NCBI RefSeq assembly: GCF_039521845.1
Contig: NZ_BAAACW010000020.1
Location: 5,975-69,974, forward strand
Direction: 5' to 3'
DNA from: Alkalibacterium iburiense
GTDB lineage: Bacteria > Bacillota > Bacilli > Lactobacillales > Carnobacteriaceae_A
Length of the DNA stretch: 64,000 nt
The translations under genes were made by a program, and so were the position numbers. Below the pieces are notes generated by a model. It was given only the letters and a program-made list of their open reading frames with translations. It ran no database searches and was not told the DNA's origin. Of this stretch, positions 45,453 to 55,374 are shown in pieces; positions within the stretch are counted from its first letter, which is position 1, and the number at the start of each line of letters is the position of its first letter.

Positions 45453-46349
45453 CTACAAACTAATCGGTTTTCCACCGGTTACCCCGTAAATTTCACCTGT
45501 GACATAGCTGGCTTCATCAGAGGCTAAGAAGACATAGACTGGAGCCAATTCAACCGGTTGTCCAGCTCGTTTCAGCGTACTGTTTTGTCCAAATTCTGGA
45601 ATATCTCCGTCTAACTTACCGTTGTCCAGCTGCAATGGAGTCCAAATAGGACCAGGTGCTACCGCATTCACACGAACGCCTTTCTCTCCAAAGTATTCAG
45701 ATAAGGCGACTGTAAAGTTACTAACAGCACCGTTTGTAGCGGCGTAATCCAGTAGACTCGTACTAGGGGAGAAGGACTGAACGGAAGTCGTAGTCGTAAT
45801 GGTGCTTCCTGGTTTCAAATACTTCTCTGCCGCTTTAACCGTTTCATACATACTGATTATATTAATCTTAAATGTATCTTCAACCTGTTTCATCGTTAGA
45901 TCTTCTAGTGATGGTTGAGCAATTTGCTGAGCCGCATTTAAAATCAAAGCATCCAATGCGCCGAATGCTTCAACTGTTTTTTCAACAATTTCCGTTGCTG
46001 CGTATTCATCACGCAGATCATAGGGAAGGAGAAGGGCTTTTCTTCCTTCTTTTTCAATGATATCTTTCACTTCTTCAGCATCTGCTTCTTCTCCAGGTAA
46101 GAATTGAATCGCCACATTCGCACCTTCTCGTGCGTAAGCAATAGCCGCTGCTCGTCCAATTCCGGAATCGCCACCTGTGATTAAGGCATTGCGTCCTTCT
46201 AAACGGTTATATCCTTTATAAGACTCTTCACCGCAATCCGGTACGGGGTTCATATCTTTCTGAAGAGCCGGAGTGTTCTGTTCTTGATCGGGAAACTTCT
46301 CCGTATAATACTTCTTACGTGGATCATTTAAATGTGAATCTGTCATCAT
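45453..46349 (-). CDS. Short-chain dehydrogenase/reductase (GSP39/YhdF type)
   Basis: A 298-residue SDR with an extra N-terminal segment of about 50 residues before the Rossmann motif ALITGGDSGIGRAAAIAY, the catalytic Tyr in SLLDYAATNGAVSNF, and APGPIWTPLQ after it. This extended form is typical of general-stress SDRs in Bacilli. The expected Lys of the YxxxK motif is replaced: YAATN here has Asn where Lys is usual, as also seen in some members of this subgroup. The substrate is unknown. Confidence 0.85.
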   Translation of the reverse strand: MMTDSHLNDPRKKYYTEKFPDQEQNTPALQKDMNPVPDCGEESYKGYNRLEGRNALITGGDSGIGRAAAIAYAREGANVAIQFLPGEEADAEEVKDIIEKEGRKALLLPYDLRDEYAATEIVEKTVEAFGALDALILNAAQQIAQPSLEDLTMKQVEDTFKINIISMYETVKAAEKYLKPGSTITTTTSVQSFSPSTSLLDYAATNGAVSNFTVALSEYFGEKGVRVNAVAPGPIWTPLQLDNGKLDGDIPEFGQNSTLKRAGQPVELAPVYVFLASDEASYVTGEIYGVTGGKPISL

Positions 46350-46525
46350 TTATCTCTCCTCATAAATTTTAGTACGATCTGTTTAAAGTATAGCAAGACC
46401 GATTAGGTGAGACTACTCAAACGCCTTGAGAACTTTCTCTCAAAAAGTATTGATGATACCAGAGAAAAAAGGTTATACTGAAAGAAATTGCAAGAAATAA
46501 GAATCGGTAAAGGAGTATAACACCC

Positions 46526-47740
46526 ATGACCCATGATCGAGATATAGTCAGGAACGCTCTACAGCAGTTTATACAAGAGCACGGGGATATGTTTCCATCT
46601 CCGGAAGACGCCTTTCATTACTTCATGAGAGAATTTAATATGAGTGAGCATCATCCTGGAGCCCTTAATTTTGAACAGTCAGACCCCTTCTTACAATCCC
46701 TGGAAACATTCCAGGAAGCTATGAATGCCACTTCTCAATCAAAGAGAAATCTATTAATAGATCAAGCACTGGAATTATGGCCAAATAACTGGCACATCCA
46801 CGCTTATCAGTTAATGACGAGTGAATCGATTGACTTGACTGACCTCATAGATAAGTATGAAAAGTTAGAAAGAAAAGCTTATAACGAGACCTGGAAAACA
46901 AGCTCTAAAAGAGAAGATATTGAAGTGGATGCTTACTTGAATATTAAGAAGCATTTTTCAGATATTTTATTTGAATGTGGTCTACTGGATAAAGCCCAGA
47001 AGCATTACGAAGAACTTCTTCGCATGGATAAAACAGATACAGCCAGAGCGCGCTATAAGCTGCTGGCTATTTACGCTCGTAAATACGACTGGAAAAATGC
47101 ATGGAAATTTTATTTGAAAGTGGATGAGGCGGAATCAGACGACCAGATCCTTCTTCCAATTATCATATTGGCTATTTTAACTGGACGGTTAGAAGTCGGT
47201 TTAAAACTTTTCAAGCAATTAATGGAAGTGAATCCGGATGTGTCTTATTTATTTGAAGAAGAAAATGAGTGGCCTTATCCAGATATTCTTGAGTCTAATG
47301 ATGTCTTAAGCGAGCGGTTTGCCCCTTTCTCATATGACAGTCTGCTGTTGTCGCTATATGACCTTTTACCCTTGCTGTATGATAATCTTTATCTGTATGA
47401 GACATTAATAAAGGCCTACGACCAATCGGATACCCAGTCAAATGAACAGACCAATAGTCAGAGTATCTTTTTGAAGCTTATGCGCGTAGAAGAAGAAATA
47501 GCCCCGCCTTTTTTAACGGAAAAAGTGAGGATGAATCTCTTTAGTATGCACAGTCAAGACGAATCTAACCCTCTCAGAAACATAGGAGTAGGGCAAATCC
47601 GTTTACTCATTCAAAATCATTTACAAACTTACGATGATTTTTTAAAGAAAACAGAAGCTCAAGTGAAAAGCATCCGAGGAATCGGACCCGTTACAATTAA
47701 AAAATTAAAAGAAAATAACGTGCGATTTAAAGACTCTTAA
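46526..47740 (+). CDS. TPR-like protein with C-terminal helix-hairpin-helix
   Basis: A 404-residue all-helical protein. Residues 90-260 look like tetratricopeptide-type repeats (LLDKAQKHYEELLRMDKTDTARARYKLLAIYARKYDW). The C-terminus SIRGIGPVTIKKLKENNV is a helix-hairpin-helix, as in DNA-binding or helicase-associated modules. I do not recognise the whole family. AAAGGAG lies before the ATG. A strong hairpin separates it from satD. Confidence 0.6.
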   Translation: MTHDRDIVRNALQQFIQEHGDMFPSPEDAFHYFMREFNMSEHHPGALNFEQSDPFLQSLETFQEAMNATSQSKRNLLIDQALELWPNNWHIHAYQLMTSESIDLTDLIDKYEKLERKAYNETWKTSSKREDIEVDAYLNIKKHFSDILFECGLLDKAQKHYEELLRMDKTDTARARYKLLAIYARKYDWKNAWKFYLKVDEAESDDQILLPIIILAILTGRLEVGLKLFKQLMEVNPDVSYLFEEENEWPYPDILESNDVLSERFAPFSYDSLLLSLYDLLPLLYDNLYLYETLIKAYDQSDTQSNEQTNSQSIFLKLMRVEEEIAPPFLTEKVRMNLFSMHSQDESNPLRNIGVGQIRLLIQNHLQTYDDFLKKTEAQVKSIRGIGPVTIKKLKENNVRFKDS

Positions 47741-47744
47741 CTTT

Positions 47745-47794
47745 TATAAACCATATTTAGTTGATGTTTGCTTTTCAACCGAATATGGTTTATA
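47745..47794 (+). terminator. Long hairpin between the TPR gene and satD
   Basis: TATAAACCATATT and AATATGGTTTATA pair perfectly (13 bp) and GTTGA/CAAC extends the stem. The plus-strand tail is only ACTGGTTTTAC, so it may be a weak terminator or a satD 5' element. Confidence 0.5.
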
Positions 47795-47824
47795 CTGGTT
47801 TTACAACGAAAAAGGGGTGAGAGT

Positions 47825-48544
47825 ATGTCCGACCAGTTAAAAATCACACTTATTGCAGATATGATCGCATCGAGAAAAATGAAAGAAAGGGGGCAAACTC
47901 AAGTCCTCTTGCAATCTATTCTAGATTCTATTAACGCTAAGTATAAAGACGATATAGAAACAGATTTCACGATTACATTAGGAGATGAATTTCAAGGCAT
48001 GGTTACATCCGTGGAAAAAGCCTTCCTTTTTGTAGATCTCATTACTCTTCAATTGCAGCTGATGACCAAAAGAGACATAGGGGAAGAAATACATTTAAGA
48101 TGGGGGATTGGAATAGGCAAATTAGCGACACCAGTACAAGAAAATGGCTACAGCATCGGGATGGATGGTCCAGCCTTCTGGCACGCAAGGGAAGCCGTCG
48201 AATCGGTTCGCAGACACAATGATTATGGTCGGTTAAATGAAAAAATACTAACGGGAACAGAAGACGAACACTTTTACAATAGTATCATAAGGATACAGAA
48301 TGTCATTCGAAACGAGTGGACAACCACTCAAAAAGAAACCGCTTATTCTATTTTAAAGGCGTTTCACTATAGTGACTGGACAAACCAGGAAGTCAAGGAT
48401 GTCTTGAATACAGATTTAAATCAGCACTTTTCGGATCAAACCATCAGTAAACGCATTATCTCAACCAACATTAAACAATATACATCATCTAGACAATGGC
48501 TAGCGAAGCACATTGAAGAATGGAGAATGGCACATGATAATTGA
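47825..48544 (+). CDS. SatD-family protein
   Basis: A 239-residue protein starting MSDQLKITLIADMIASRKM and containing FTITLGDEFQGMV and IHLRWGIGIGKLATP, the SatD family pattern, with a C-terminal HTH-like part (SDQTISKRIISTNIKQYTSSRQ). SatD was named from streptococcal acid-tolerance loci; its biochemical role is not established. AAAGGGGTGAGAGT precedes the ATG at 47825. Confidence 0.75.
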   Translation: MSDQLKITLIADMIASRKMKERGQTQVLLQSILDSINAKYKDDIETDFTITLGDEFQGMVTSVEKAFLFVDLITLQLQLMTKRDIGEEIHLRWGIGIGKLATPVQENGYSIGMDGPAFWHAREAVESVRRHNDYGRLNEKILTGTEDEHFYNSIIRIQNVIRNEWTTTQKETAYSILKAFHYSDWTNQEVKDVLNTDLNQHFSDQTISKRIISTNIKQYTSSRQWLAKHIEEWRMAHDN

Positions 48545-49502
48545 AGCATTACTGGCTCATGTCATCGGTTCTTTTTATTTTCGGTCTCAAAAATCGCATT
48601 ATACGTGGGGGGTTATCTTTACTTATTTCGTCATACAGGTCGTCATTGATTCAAATCATTACTTGGAATGGCTAATCTATTCTCTAGGATTAATCGTATG
48701 GCATGGCGTATATGAAGGCACTCTCAAACCATCAATCCATCGTTTCTTAGATACTATCCGTCTCAATGAGCAGCATCCGTTGTTTAGCCTGTACATATCG
48801 AATAAACAAAGTGTTCTATTCTTAATCGACCATGCGCTGACCTTGTTATGGCTCCTCCTATTGCAAAACCTGACGCGTGGGTTCGACACTATAGCGCCTA
48901 TCCTCCTATTTGTGCTCTTTGTATTAGTTCTTTTATATAAAATATCCAGAAACTTTAGAGACTACCGCTGGAGAAGGGTTTTACAAGAAGGCGCATCTTT
49001 ATTGATACTGGCTTCACTGACCATTATTGTCTTTGATTTAATCATACATGCCTTAGAAGTGTACAGACCGTACTCTTTGCCTCCTCATGTCTTTGCGGCT
49101 CAATCCGCTTACTTTATATGGGTGAGGGGAGCACTTGTGTTAACCTTACTGATGCGGCCCGCTAATCAGGTCATTCGAACACTCAGTTCCAAGTATGACC
49201 CTAAAGTGAGACACAAAGCCACTATTCAGGGCACAGGAGAGCAAACTCAGGATACTACTCAAGAGGCGGGCTTCAAGGGCGCCGGGGCTATGATTGGGAA
49301 TCTAGAACGGCTCCTTATAATAATCTCCTTTTTCTTTGGAAGCTTGGTATCTGTCGTCGCTATTTTATCCATCAAGGCATTCGCCCGATATAAACTCATT
49401 GCAGAAGATCCTTATTTTTCTGAATACTTTGTGATTGGGACCATGCTTAGCGTTCTCCTCACACTAGGCTGTTATGTCTTGTTCTTAGTCCTGGTTGTAT
49501 AA
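48534..49502 (+). CDS. DUF3307-like membrane protein downstream of SatD
   Basis: A 322-residue polytopic membrane protein. It starts MIIEALLAHVIGSFYFRSQKS, the usual DUF3307 opening, and has about eight spans. The ATG at 48534 overlaps the end of the SatD gene by 11 nt, so the pair is translationally coupled. Such SatD-DUF3307 pairs recur in Firmicutes. The function is unknown. Confidence 0.7.
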   Translation: MIIEALLAHVIGSFYFRSQKSHYTWGVIFTYFVIQVVIDSNHYLEWLIYSLGLIVWHGVYEGTLKPSIHRFLDTIRLNEQHPLFSLYISNKQSVLFLIDHALTLLWLLLLQNLTRGFDTIAPILLFVLFVLVLLYKISRNFRDYRWRRVLQEGASLLILASLTIIVFDLIIHALEVYRPYSLPPHVFAAQSAYFIWVRGALVLTLLMRPANQVIRTLSSKYDPKVRHKATIQGTGEQTQDTTQEAGFKGAGAMIGNLERLLIIISFFFGSLVSVVAILSIKAFARYKLIAEDPYFSEYFVIGTMLSVLLTLGCYVLFLVLVV

Positions 49503-49613
49503 ATAGGAATATTTTTACATTTTTATCACTCAAGAAGTCGTTTTCATGTTATCATGAGTATTAGTTTAAAATAGCATTAAATTATAAATAGAAGCAAAGG
49601 ATGGGAATACTAT

Positions 49614-52508
49614 ATGGTGTTTAAGACATTAGAAACACAGGAATTACCAGATATTCAATCTGTTGGAACCATTTATGAGCACGAAGAAACAGGGGCACGC
49701 GTGCTGCACCTGAAAAATGATGACTCGAATAAAGCCTTTACTATCGGCTTTAAAACACCGCCTTATAACGATAACGGGATTGCTCATATCCTAGAGCACT
49801 CTGTTTTAAACGGGTCAAAGAAATACCCTTCAAAAGAACCGTTTGTAGAATTAATTAAAGGGTCATTGAACACATTCGTCAATGCGATGACTTTTTCAGA
49901 TAAAACCATTTATCCCGTAGCATCCACTAACCAGAAAGATTTCATGCATTTGATGGGCGTTTACTTAGATGCTGTTTTCCAGCCTTTATTATACAATGAC
50001 CCTCAAATTCTAGAACAAGAAGGCTGGCATTACCATTTAGAAAATGTAGAAGATGACCTGATTTACAAAGGCGTCGTCTACAATGAAATGAAAGGAGCGA
50101 CAGCTTCTCCTGAACGTCAAGTCTATAACCAGTTAACCAGACAACTGTACCCAAATAGTGTCTACGCTCATGAATCAGGTGGCGATCCCAAAGCCATTCC
50201 AAGTTTAACACAAGAAGAATTTATCGATTTCCACCAAAACTACTATCACCCTAGTCACTCTCTGACTATTTTATATGGAGACTTAGATTTGGACGAAGCC
50301 TTTAACGCCTTAGAAGAATACTTCGGTGGAATGGGCAGAAACGAGAAAGAAACGCGTTTGGATTTTGAAATAACAGAACCTGCTGAAACAGACTTCACCG
50401 GTACGTATTCGATTACAGACGGTGATAATCCGGAAGGAAAAGATTATTTAGCACTAAGCTGGCATGTCAATGAACCCGATAACGCACTCGACAGCTTTGG
50501 ACTGAAAGTACTCGAAGAAATTTTATTCGGAAACAACCAGTCTCCTTTGAAAAAAGCCCTTCTGGATGCAGAAATAGGAGGCGACATTGATGGTGATGCC
50601 GATGAGATAGGCTTCCCGACTGCCTTTACGATAATGGCAAAGTATTCAAGCGCTGATAAGATGGATGCCTTCAAACAAGTGGTTCAGGACACATTAGAAA
50701 AGCTAGTCGCTGACGGAATAGACCAGGAACTGATTGATGCGGCTTTAAATAAAATTACTTTTGAAACAAAAGAAGCAGCTATCTCAGAAGATAACCCAAG
50801 AGGCGTCTTGTATGCTATTACTTCTCTCAGCACGTGGCTATACGATAGAGACCCGTTTGTGAACTTGAAGTTCTCAGGGTATTTAGAAGAATTAGCACAG
50901 AAAGCTAAAGAAGGCTACTTTGAGAATCTGATTAAGGAAAAATTTTTATCGAATGCGAAACGCGTGGCTGTAACCCTAACGGCTGAGCCAGGAAAAAGCG
51001 ATCGATTAGAAGCAGAAACGCATGAAAAATTACAAGAGTACAAAGCCACACTTTCAGAAGAAGAGTTAAATCAGATGGTCTCTAAAACAAAAGAATTAAT
51101 CAAGCGTCAGGAAACACCTGATAAGCCGGAAGACTTGGCGAAAATTCCTACTCTTAAACGAGAAGATTTGAATACAGAAGCAGAAGAATACCCTATTGAG
51201 ACGTTAAATTTAGGGGAACAGACTCACTTCTATCATACGGATCAGTTTACAGCCGGTATTGATTACGTCAATCTGTATTTTGATATTAAAGATATTCCTG
51301 CAGAAGATTATCCTTTACTCAGCTACTTAAGCAGCTTATTAGGTGAGTTGGCAACAGATAAGTATGATGCAGCTAAATTACAGACTCAAATAGACTCACA
51401 CACAGGTGGAATTTACGGAAGTCTTGCTCTATACGAAGATAAAGACAAGCAAATTAAGCCTTACTTTGTCTTACGCGGGAAAGCTCTCGAGTCTTCATTT
51501 GATGACTTAATGGATTTAATGAAGGAAATCATGGCTCATACTCAGTTTGACGATACCAGTGAGTTACTGAAAATTACGCAGCGTTTAATTTCTAATTTTG
51601 AAAATAAAATTAATTACAGAGCGCATGCTTTAGCCGCCAGCCGAGCTTTAAGCCAGGTGAAGGCATTAGCTAAACTGGGTGAGCTGACTGATGGAATTGA
51701 TTACTTCAATTACCTGAAATCTGTCCGTGATGAGCTTCGTGCAGAATCCCCATCTGACTTGCCTGAGCAATTGGTTGGGGCACTCAAACGCCTGCTCAAT
51801 AAGAACCGTTTAAACGTTCTCTACACTGGTGGTAAAGACCGCGTAGAAGAGGTCAAAGCTAAAGTCCAATCGGCTTTTGATAACTTGCCAAGTGAGCCTT
51901 TAGGTTTGCCGGCAGAGATTCAAACAGGGGAGAAACAGAATGAAGCTTACGTGACCGCTCAGGATGTGAACTATGTTGCGGCTGGAGCCGACGCAGATGG
52001 TATTTTAGACTATAATGGGGCAGCGAATGTGTTATCGACTGCTTTCCGTTACGATTACCTTTGGAATGAAATCCGCGTGAAAGGTGGAGCCTACGGGTCA
52101 TTGTACAACCACAAGCGCAATGGCAGTTTTGCACTTGGTTCATACCGCGATCCAAACATTTCCAATACCTTGACTGTTTATAAGAACTTACCAGAATTTG
52201 TTGAAAACTTAGAGCTGTCTGAAACGGAATTACTGAAATACATCATTGGAACAATGAGTCCATTAGAACAGCCTAAATCAGCTTTCAGCAAAGGGTTAAC
52301 TGCTTTCAGTCGTTTGAATACAGGTTTGACAAAAGACGATATTGTTCAGTTAAAAGAAGAGATTTTAGCCACTGACTCAAGCAAATTGAATGCTTTACAT
52401 GAAGATTTTGCTCAAGTCATGGATAACAGTACCGTTGTTGTCATTGGGAATAAAACACAAATCGATAAAGAAAAAGACTTATTCGATAAAGTCTTTGAAC
52501 TCTATTAA
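49614..52508 (+). CDS. M16C insulinase-family metallopeptidase (presequence-protease type)
   Basis: A 964-residue single-chain peptidase of two M16 halves. The inverted zinc motif HILEH is at residues 58-62 (AHILEHSVLNGS), and the distal Glu lies in KGVVYNEMKGA. The C-terminal half keeps the family FRYDYLWNEIRVKGGAYGS. Such enzymes degrade peptides inside a closed chamber. No signal peptide, so cytoplasmic. Confidence 0.92.
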   Translation: MVFKTLETQELPDIQSVGTIYEHEETGARVLHLKNDDSNKAFTIGFKTPPYNDNGIAHILEHSVLNGSKKYPSKEPFVELIKGSLNTFVNAMTFSDKTIYPVASTNQKDFMHLMGVYLDAVFQPLLYNDPQILEQEGWHYHLENVEDDLIYKGVVYNEMKGATASPERQVYNQLTRQLYPNSVYAHESGGDPKAIPSLTQEEFIDFHQNYYHPSHSLTILYGDLDLDEAFNALEEYFGGMGRNEKETRLDFEITEPAETDFTGTYSITDGDNPEGKDYLALSWHVNEPDNALDSFGLKVLEEILFGNNQSPLKKALLDAEIGGDIDGDADEIGFPTAFTIMAKYSSADKMDAFKQVVQDTLEKLVADGIDQELIDAALNKITFETKEAAISEDNPRGVLYAITSLSTWLYDRDPFVNLKFSGYLEELAQKAKEGYFENLIKEKFLSNAKRVAVTLTAEPGKSDRLEAETHEKLQEYKATLSEEELNQMVSKTKELIKRQETPDKPEDLAKIPTLKREDLNTEAEEYPIETLNLGEQTHFYHTDQFTAGIDYVNLYFDIKDIPAEDYPLLSYLSSLLGELATDKYDAAKLQTQIDSHTGGIYGSLALYEDKDKQIKPYFVLRGKALESSFDDLMDLMKEIMAHTQFDDTSELLKITQRLISNFENKINYRAHALAASRALSQVKALAKLGELTDGIDYFNYLKSVRDELRAESPSDLPEQLVGALKRLLNKNRLNVLYTGGKDRVEEVKAKVQSAFDNLPSEPLGLPAEIQTGEKQNEAYVTAQDVNYVAAGADADGILDYNGAANVLSTAFRYDYLWNEIRVKGGAYGSLYNHKRNGSFALGSYRDPNISNTLTVYKNLPEFVENLELSETELLKYIIGTMSPLEQPKSAFSKGLTAFSRLNTGLTKDDIVQLKEEILATDSSKLNALHEDFAQVMDNSTVVVIGNKTQIDKEKDLFDKVFELY

Positions 52509-52521
52509 AATAATTCAGTAA

Positions 52522-52568
52522 GAGACGAGCGCTTTTCCTTCAGTAAGAGGGGAGAGCGTCTCTTTTTA
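52522..52568 (+). terminator. Terminator after the M16C gene
   Basis: AGAGACGAGCGCT pairs with AGCGTCTCT, with bulged bases, and is followed by TTTTT. TTCAGTAAGAG occurs twice within it. Confidence 0.65.
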
Positions 52569-52823
52569 TGTTCATCTATCAGAGTATAGGAGTCCAATTG
52601 TGACAGTTTTAAAAAAAGTTTCTTTTTCGAGTGCTTATCCTTTACTTTTGAAGTAAGCGGTGCCATAATAAGGGTGTAACAAAGGAGAAGAAGCGGCACT
52701 TTAGTTTTTAGTCAAAAGCAAGTGAAGATAAAAATTAAGAAATAGGTTAGGAAGTAGTTACCAAAGAGTCAATCATAATCAACACAAGAAACACGGTTCA
52801 TTATGCTTTACGCAATGGAAAAA

Positions 52824-52858
52824 GCAACATGTCAATTAATTTAAAGGCAACATGTCAA
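52824..52858. repeat. 12-bp direct repeat in a 500-bp gene-free gap
   Basis: GCAACATGTCAA occurs at 52824-52835 and 52847-52858, 23 bp apart (about two helical turns), each containing the palindrome ACATGT. This could be a paired operator. The gap 52569-52910 otherwise holds no ORF or promoter that I can support. Confidence 0.35.
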
Positions 52859-52910
52859 AGCAAGACTTCTTTCAAATGAAATACCTGCCGCTTCGCTCCT
52901 TGTTTTCTCC

Positions 52911-52946
52911 TTAGCCTTACGCTTCAATCAACACCTGTAAGGCTAA
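52911..52946. other. Perfect 10-bp hairpin upstream of the pepA terminator
   Basis: TTAGCCTTAC and GTAAGGCTAA pair perfectly around a 16-nt loop. There is no adjacent U-run, so it is not an obvious terminator. It may be part of a small RNA or a repeated extragenic element. Confidence 0.4.
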
Positions 52947-52956
52947 GCTATTCAAA

Positions 52957-52992
52957 AAAGAGTTCCCTAGTTTTCACAATAGGGAACTCTTT
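52957..52992. terminator. Terminator of pepA, bidirectional in form
   Basis: AAAGAGTTCCCTA / TAGGGAACTCTTT is a perfect 13-bp stem with A-rich and T-rich flanks on both sides. Confidence 0.85.
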
Positions 52993-53004
52993 CTTTTTAT
53001 TTAT

Positions 53005-54435
53005 TTAGTAACGTTTAACAAATTCATATAACGTCTTAACTGGGACACCTGATGCTCCATCCGGCAAGTATTTATGTCCTTTTCCAGAAGAAGAGGTTCC
53101 GGCGATATCTAGGTGAATCCAAGGTGTGTCTTCAACGAAGTGTTCTAAGAAGGCGGCTGCAAAGATAGTTCCGGCTCCAGTCGGATTTGTCGCAATATTG
53201 ACTAAGTCTGTTATTTTACCTTTCGTCTGTTCTCTAAACTCATCATTGATAGGTAACTGCCACATGTCTTCGCCCGTCTCTTTGGAAACAGAGTGGAAGG
53301 TATCTAGGAGTTCCTGATTATTCGTCATCGTTCCTGTAATGTTCTTCCCTAAAGCAGCCACGACTGCACCCGTTAATGTCGCTGCGTCCACAATACAAGA
53401 CGAGTTCAATTCTGTAGCGGCATAGTATAACCCATCAGCTAAAATCAAACGGCCTTCAGCATCCGTATTCAAGACTTCAATAGTGGATCCTTTAAGGGAT
53501 TCAATAATGTCTCCGTTTTTCGTTGCATCTCCAGCTATCATGTTTTCGGTAGCAACCACAACAGCGATAACGTTCTTTTGAACTTTATTCTTTGCTAAAG
53601 CGTACACTGTTCCAATCATAGATGCCGCGCCAGCCATATCCACTTTCATATTGGCCATCCCTTTGGCATTCTTCAAAGCGTACCCGCCACTATCATACGT
53701 GACCCCTTTACCAACAAGTGAAACAGCTGGTTTATCCTCGCCAAGAGGCAAGTACTTCAAGAGGATTAAACGCGGTTCTTTAACAGAAGCTTTTGAAACA
53801 GCTAGAAGAGCTTTCATGCCCATTTCTTCTAACTGAGCTTTATCATACACTTCCACTTGAACATCTGTCTCTTTAAACTTCTCAACCACTGTATCTGCTA
53901 AAGTTTCCGGATACAAATCATTAGCTGGTGTATTCGCTAAGTCACGCGTCCAATTCACTCCTGCCAGAACATGAGTGGCTTCAGAGATAAGGTCTTCCAC
54001 ATTGGAAAGGTCCGTCGAAAGAGACACTTCTTTTAAAGCGTGTTTGGATTTATCTTTCTTATATGTATCAAAAGCATAATCCGCTTGTAATACCCCTTCA
54101 ACAACTGCTTTAACTGTCGCTTCGGCATCCACTTGACCAAACGCTTTCACTTCCACGTTTACTTTTTCAACTTTCAACTTATTCAGTTCCTTAGCTGCTG
54201 CGTGAGCGGCTTCAACTAAACGATCGCGTGTGACGTCTTTCTCTTCACCCACACCGACTAAAACGACATTTTCGCTCTTTGGTCCCACATTAGTATAAAC
54301 GGATTTTAGTTTACCCTTATAATCTAAAGTAGAAGAGAGGTAATCGGCTACCTCAGGTGATACCATATCCAGTGACTGGTTCTCTAAAACGAAATGAACC
54401 GTCACATCGTGCGTTGCATGTGTTGTAAATTGCAT
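53005..54435 (-). CDS. pepA: Leucyl aminopeptidase (M17)
   Basis: A 476-residue M17 peptidase. The metal and catalytic motifs are VGKGVTYDSGG (Lys and Asp ligands), KVDMAGAASM and the family signature NTDAEGRLILADGL. It removes N-terminal residues from peptides in the cytoplasm and may also bind DNA in some bacteria. It sits beside an M16C peptidase, so both may work in peptide turnover. GAGGAGAC lies upstream of the ATG. Confidence 0.95.
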   Translation of the reverse strand: MQFTTHATHDVTVHFVLENQSLDMVSPEVADYLSSTLDYKGKLKSVYTNVGPKSENVVLVGVGEEKDVTRDRLVEAAHAAAKELNKLKVEKVNVEVKAFGQVDAEATVKAVVEGVLQADYAFDTYKKDKSKHALKEVSLSTDLSNVEDLISEATHVLAGVNWTRDLANTPANDLYPETLADTVVEKFKETDVQVEVYDKAQLEEMGMKALLAVSKASVKEPRLILLKYLPLGEDKPAVSLVGKGVTYDSGGYALKNAKGMANMKVDMAGAASMIGTVYALAKNKVQKNVIAVVVATENMIAGDATKNGDIIESLKGSTIEVLNTDAEGRLILADGLYYAATELNSSCIVDAATLTGAVVAALGKNITGTMTNNQELLDTFHSVSKETGEDMWQLPINDEFREQTKGKITDLVNIATNPTGAGTIFAAAFLEHFVEDTPWIHLDIAGTSSSGKGHKYLPDGASGVPVKTLYEFVKRY

Positions 54436-54540
54436 CTGTCAGTCTCCTCACTAAATATTCATTCATTTTTAATACTTACTAATCAGAATAGCACTAATGA
54501 CATAAAAAGGCTAGAGTCTAAAAGAGACTATCTGCAAAAA

Positions 54541-54573
54541 AATAACTGCCTCTAATGAAGAGACAGTTATTTT
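54541..54573 (-). terminator. Terminator of the 54583-55143 gene
   Basis: AATAACTGCCTCT and AGAGACAGTTATT pair with one mismatch. On the minus strand the stem is followed by TTTTTTTGC. Confidence 0.75.
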
Positions 54574-54582
54574 TATTCCTCT

Positions 54583-55143
54583 TTAATCATAAGTGACATC
54601 AAAGATATGGCCGGTTTCTCCATCTAAATCAATCTGAATGGTCTCTTGGCCGTTTCTAAAATGAAACTCCCATTTCAAGAGTCGCCCGTATCCTTCCAGC
54701 TCGCATTTATAAAAATCAGACTGAGAGATTTCTTCCTGTACTTTAGCCAGAATAACATCAAAAGGGAGAACGTCCTTTAAACTGATTGCTTCTCTAGCTA
54801 AACCGACCCCATCTTGTTTGCGGTCCGGCAATAAGGTCATGCTGCGTTCAAGAAGACGGTGATCAGACAAGTCAATTTTAATTTCATAGCTATTTTCCAC
54901 ATCAATGCCTTTGATCTTAATTAAATAATCATTGTATTTATTTGAGTAGTCGACTTCAATCTTACGAATGGCCGCTTTAGGGAAGGTTTCATAAAACAGC
55001 ACTAAAGCATGACTGATGGCTAACTGCATATCGCTTCCAGAATTGGTCAATAAGGCGTGATCTCTTTCGCTATCCAACTGTGAAGGGCCGGCACCTGCAT
55101 CTGCTTGAAAATAGAGTGGCAAAAAATGTAAAACATGAAACAT
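54583..55143 (-). CDS. Hypothetical protein
   Basis: A 186-residue soluble protein. The C-terminal QIDLDGETGHIFDVTYD resembles the end of PepSY-like repeats, and two such modules may be present (KIEVDYSNKYNDYLIKIKG; FYKCELEGYGRLLKWEFHF). GGAGGGA lies upstream of the ATG. No function recognised. Confidence 0.6.
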   Translation of the reverse strand: MFHVLHFLPLYFQADAGAGPSQLDSERDHALLTNSGSDMQLAISHALVLFYETFPKAAIRKIEVDYSNKYNDYLIKIKGIDVENSYEIKIDLSDHRLLERSMTLLPDRKQDGVGLAREAISLKDVLPFDVILAKVQEEISQSDFYKCELEGYGRLLKWEFHFRNGQETIQIDLDGETGHIFDVTYD

Positions 55144-55374
55144 GACAATCCCTCCTTCATTCTATATGACACCTTTATTATACCAAAAGAAGTGACAGAC
55201 ACCCGGGTATAAGACTATTGCTATAATTATTTGCTTTCAGTTTTAAAAAAACAAAATGCCTTTTTAATTTTCAGGTGTCAGGAAGGCTATTAAGTGTTAA
55301 AATAGAAAAAGAGGTAATTGCTAGAAGAAAGAAAAATAGTGATTATACTAAATGAAATTGGAGTTGATTGAAAA

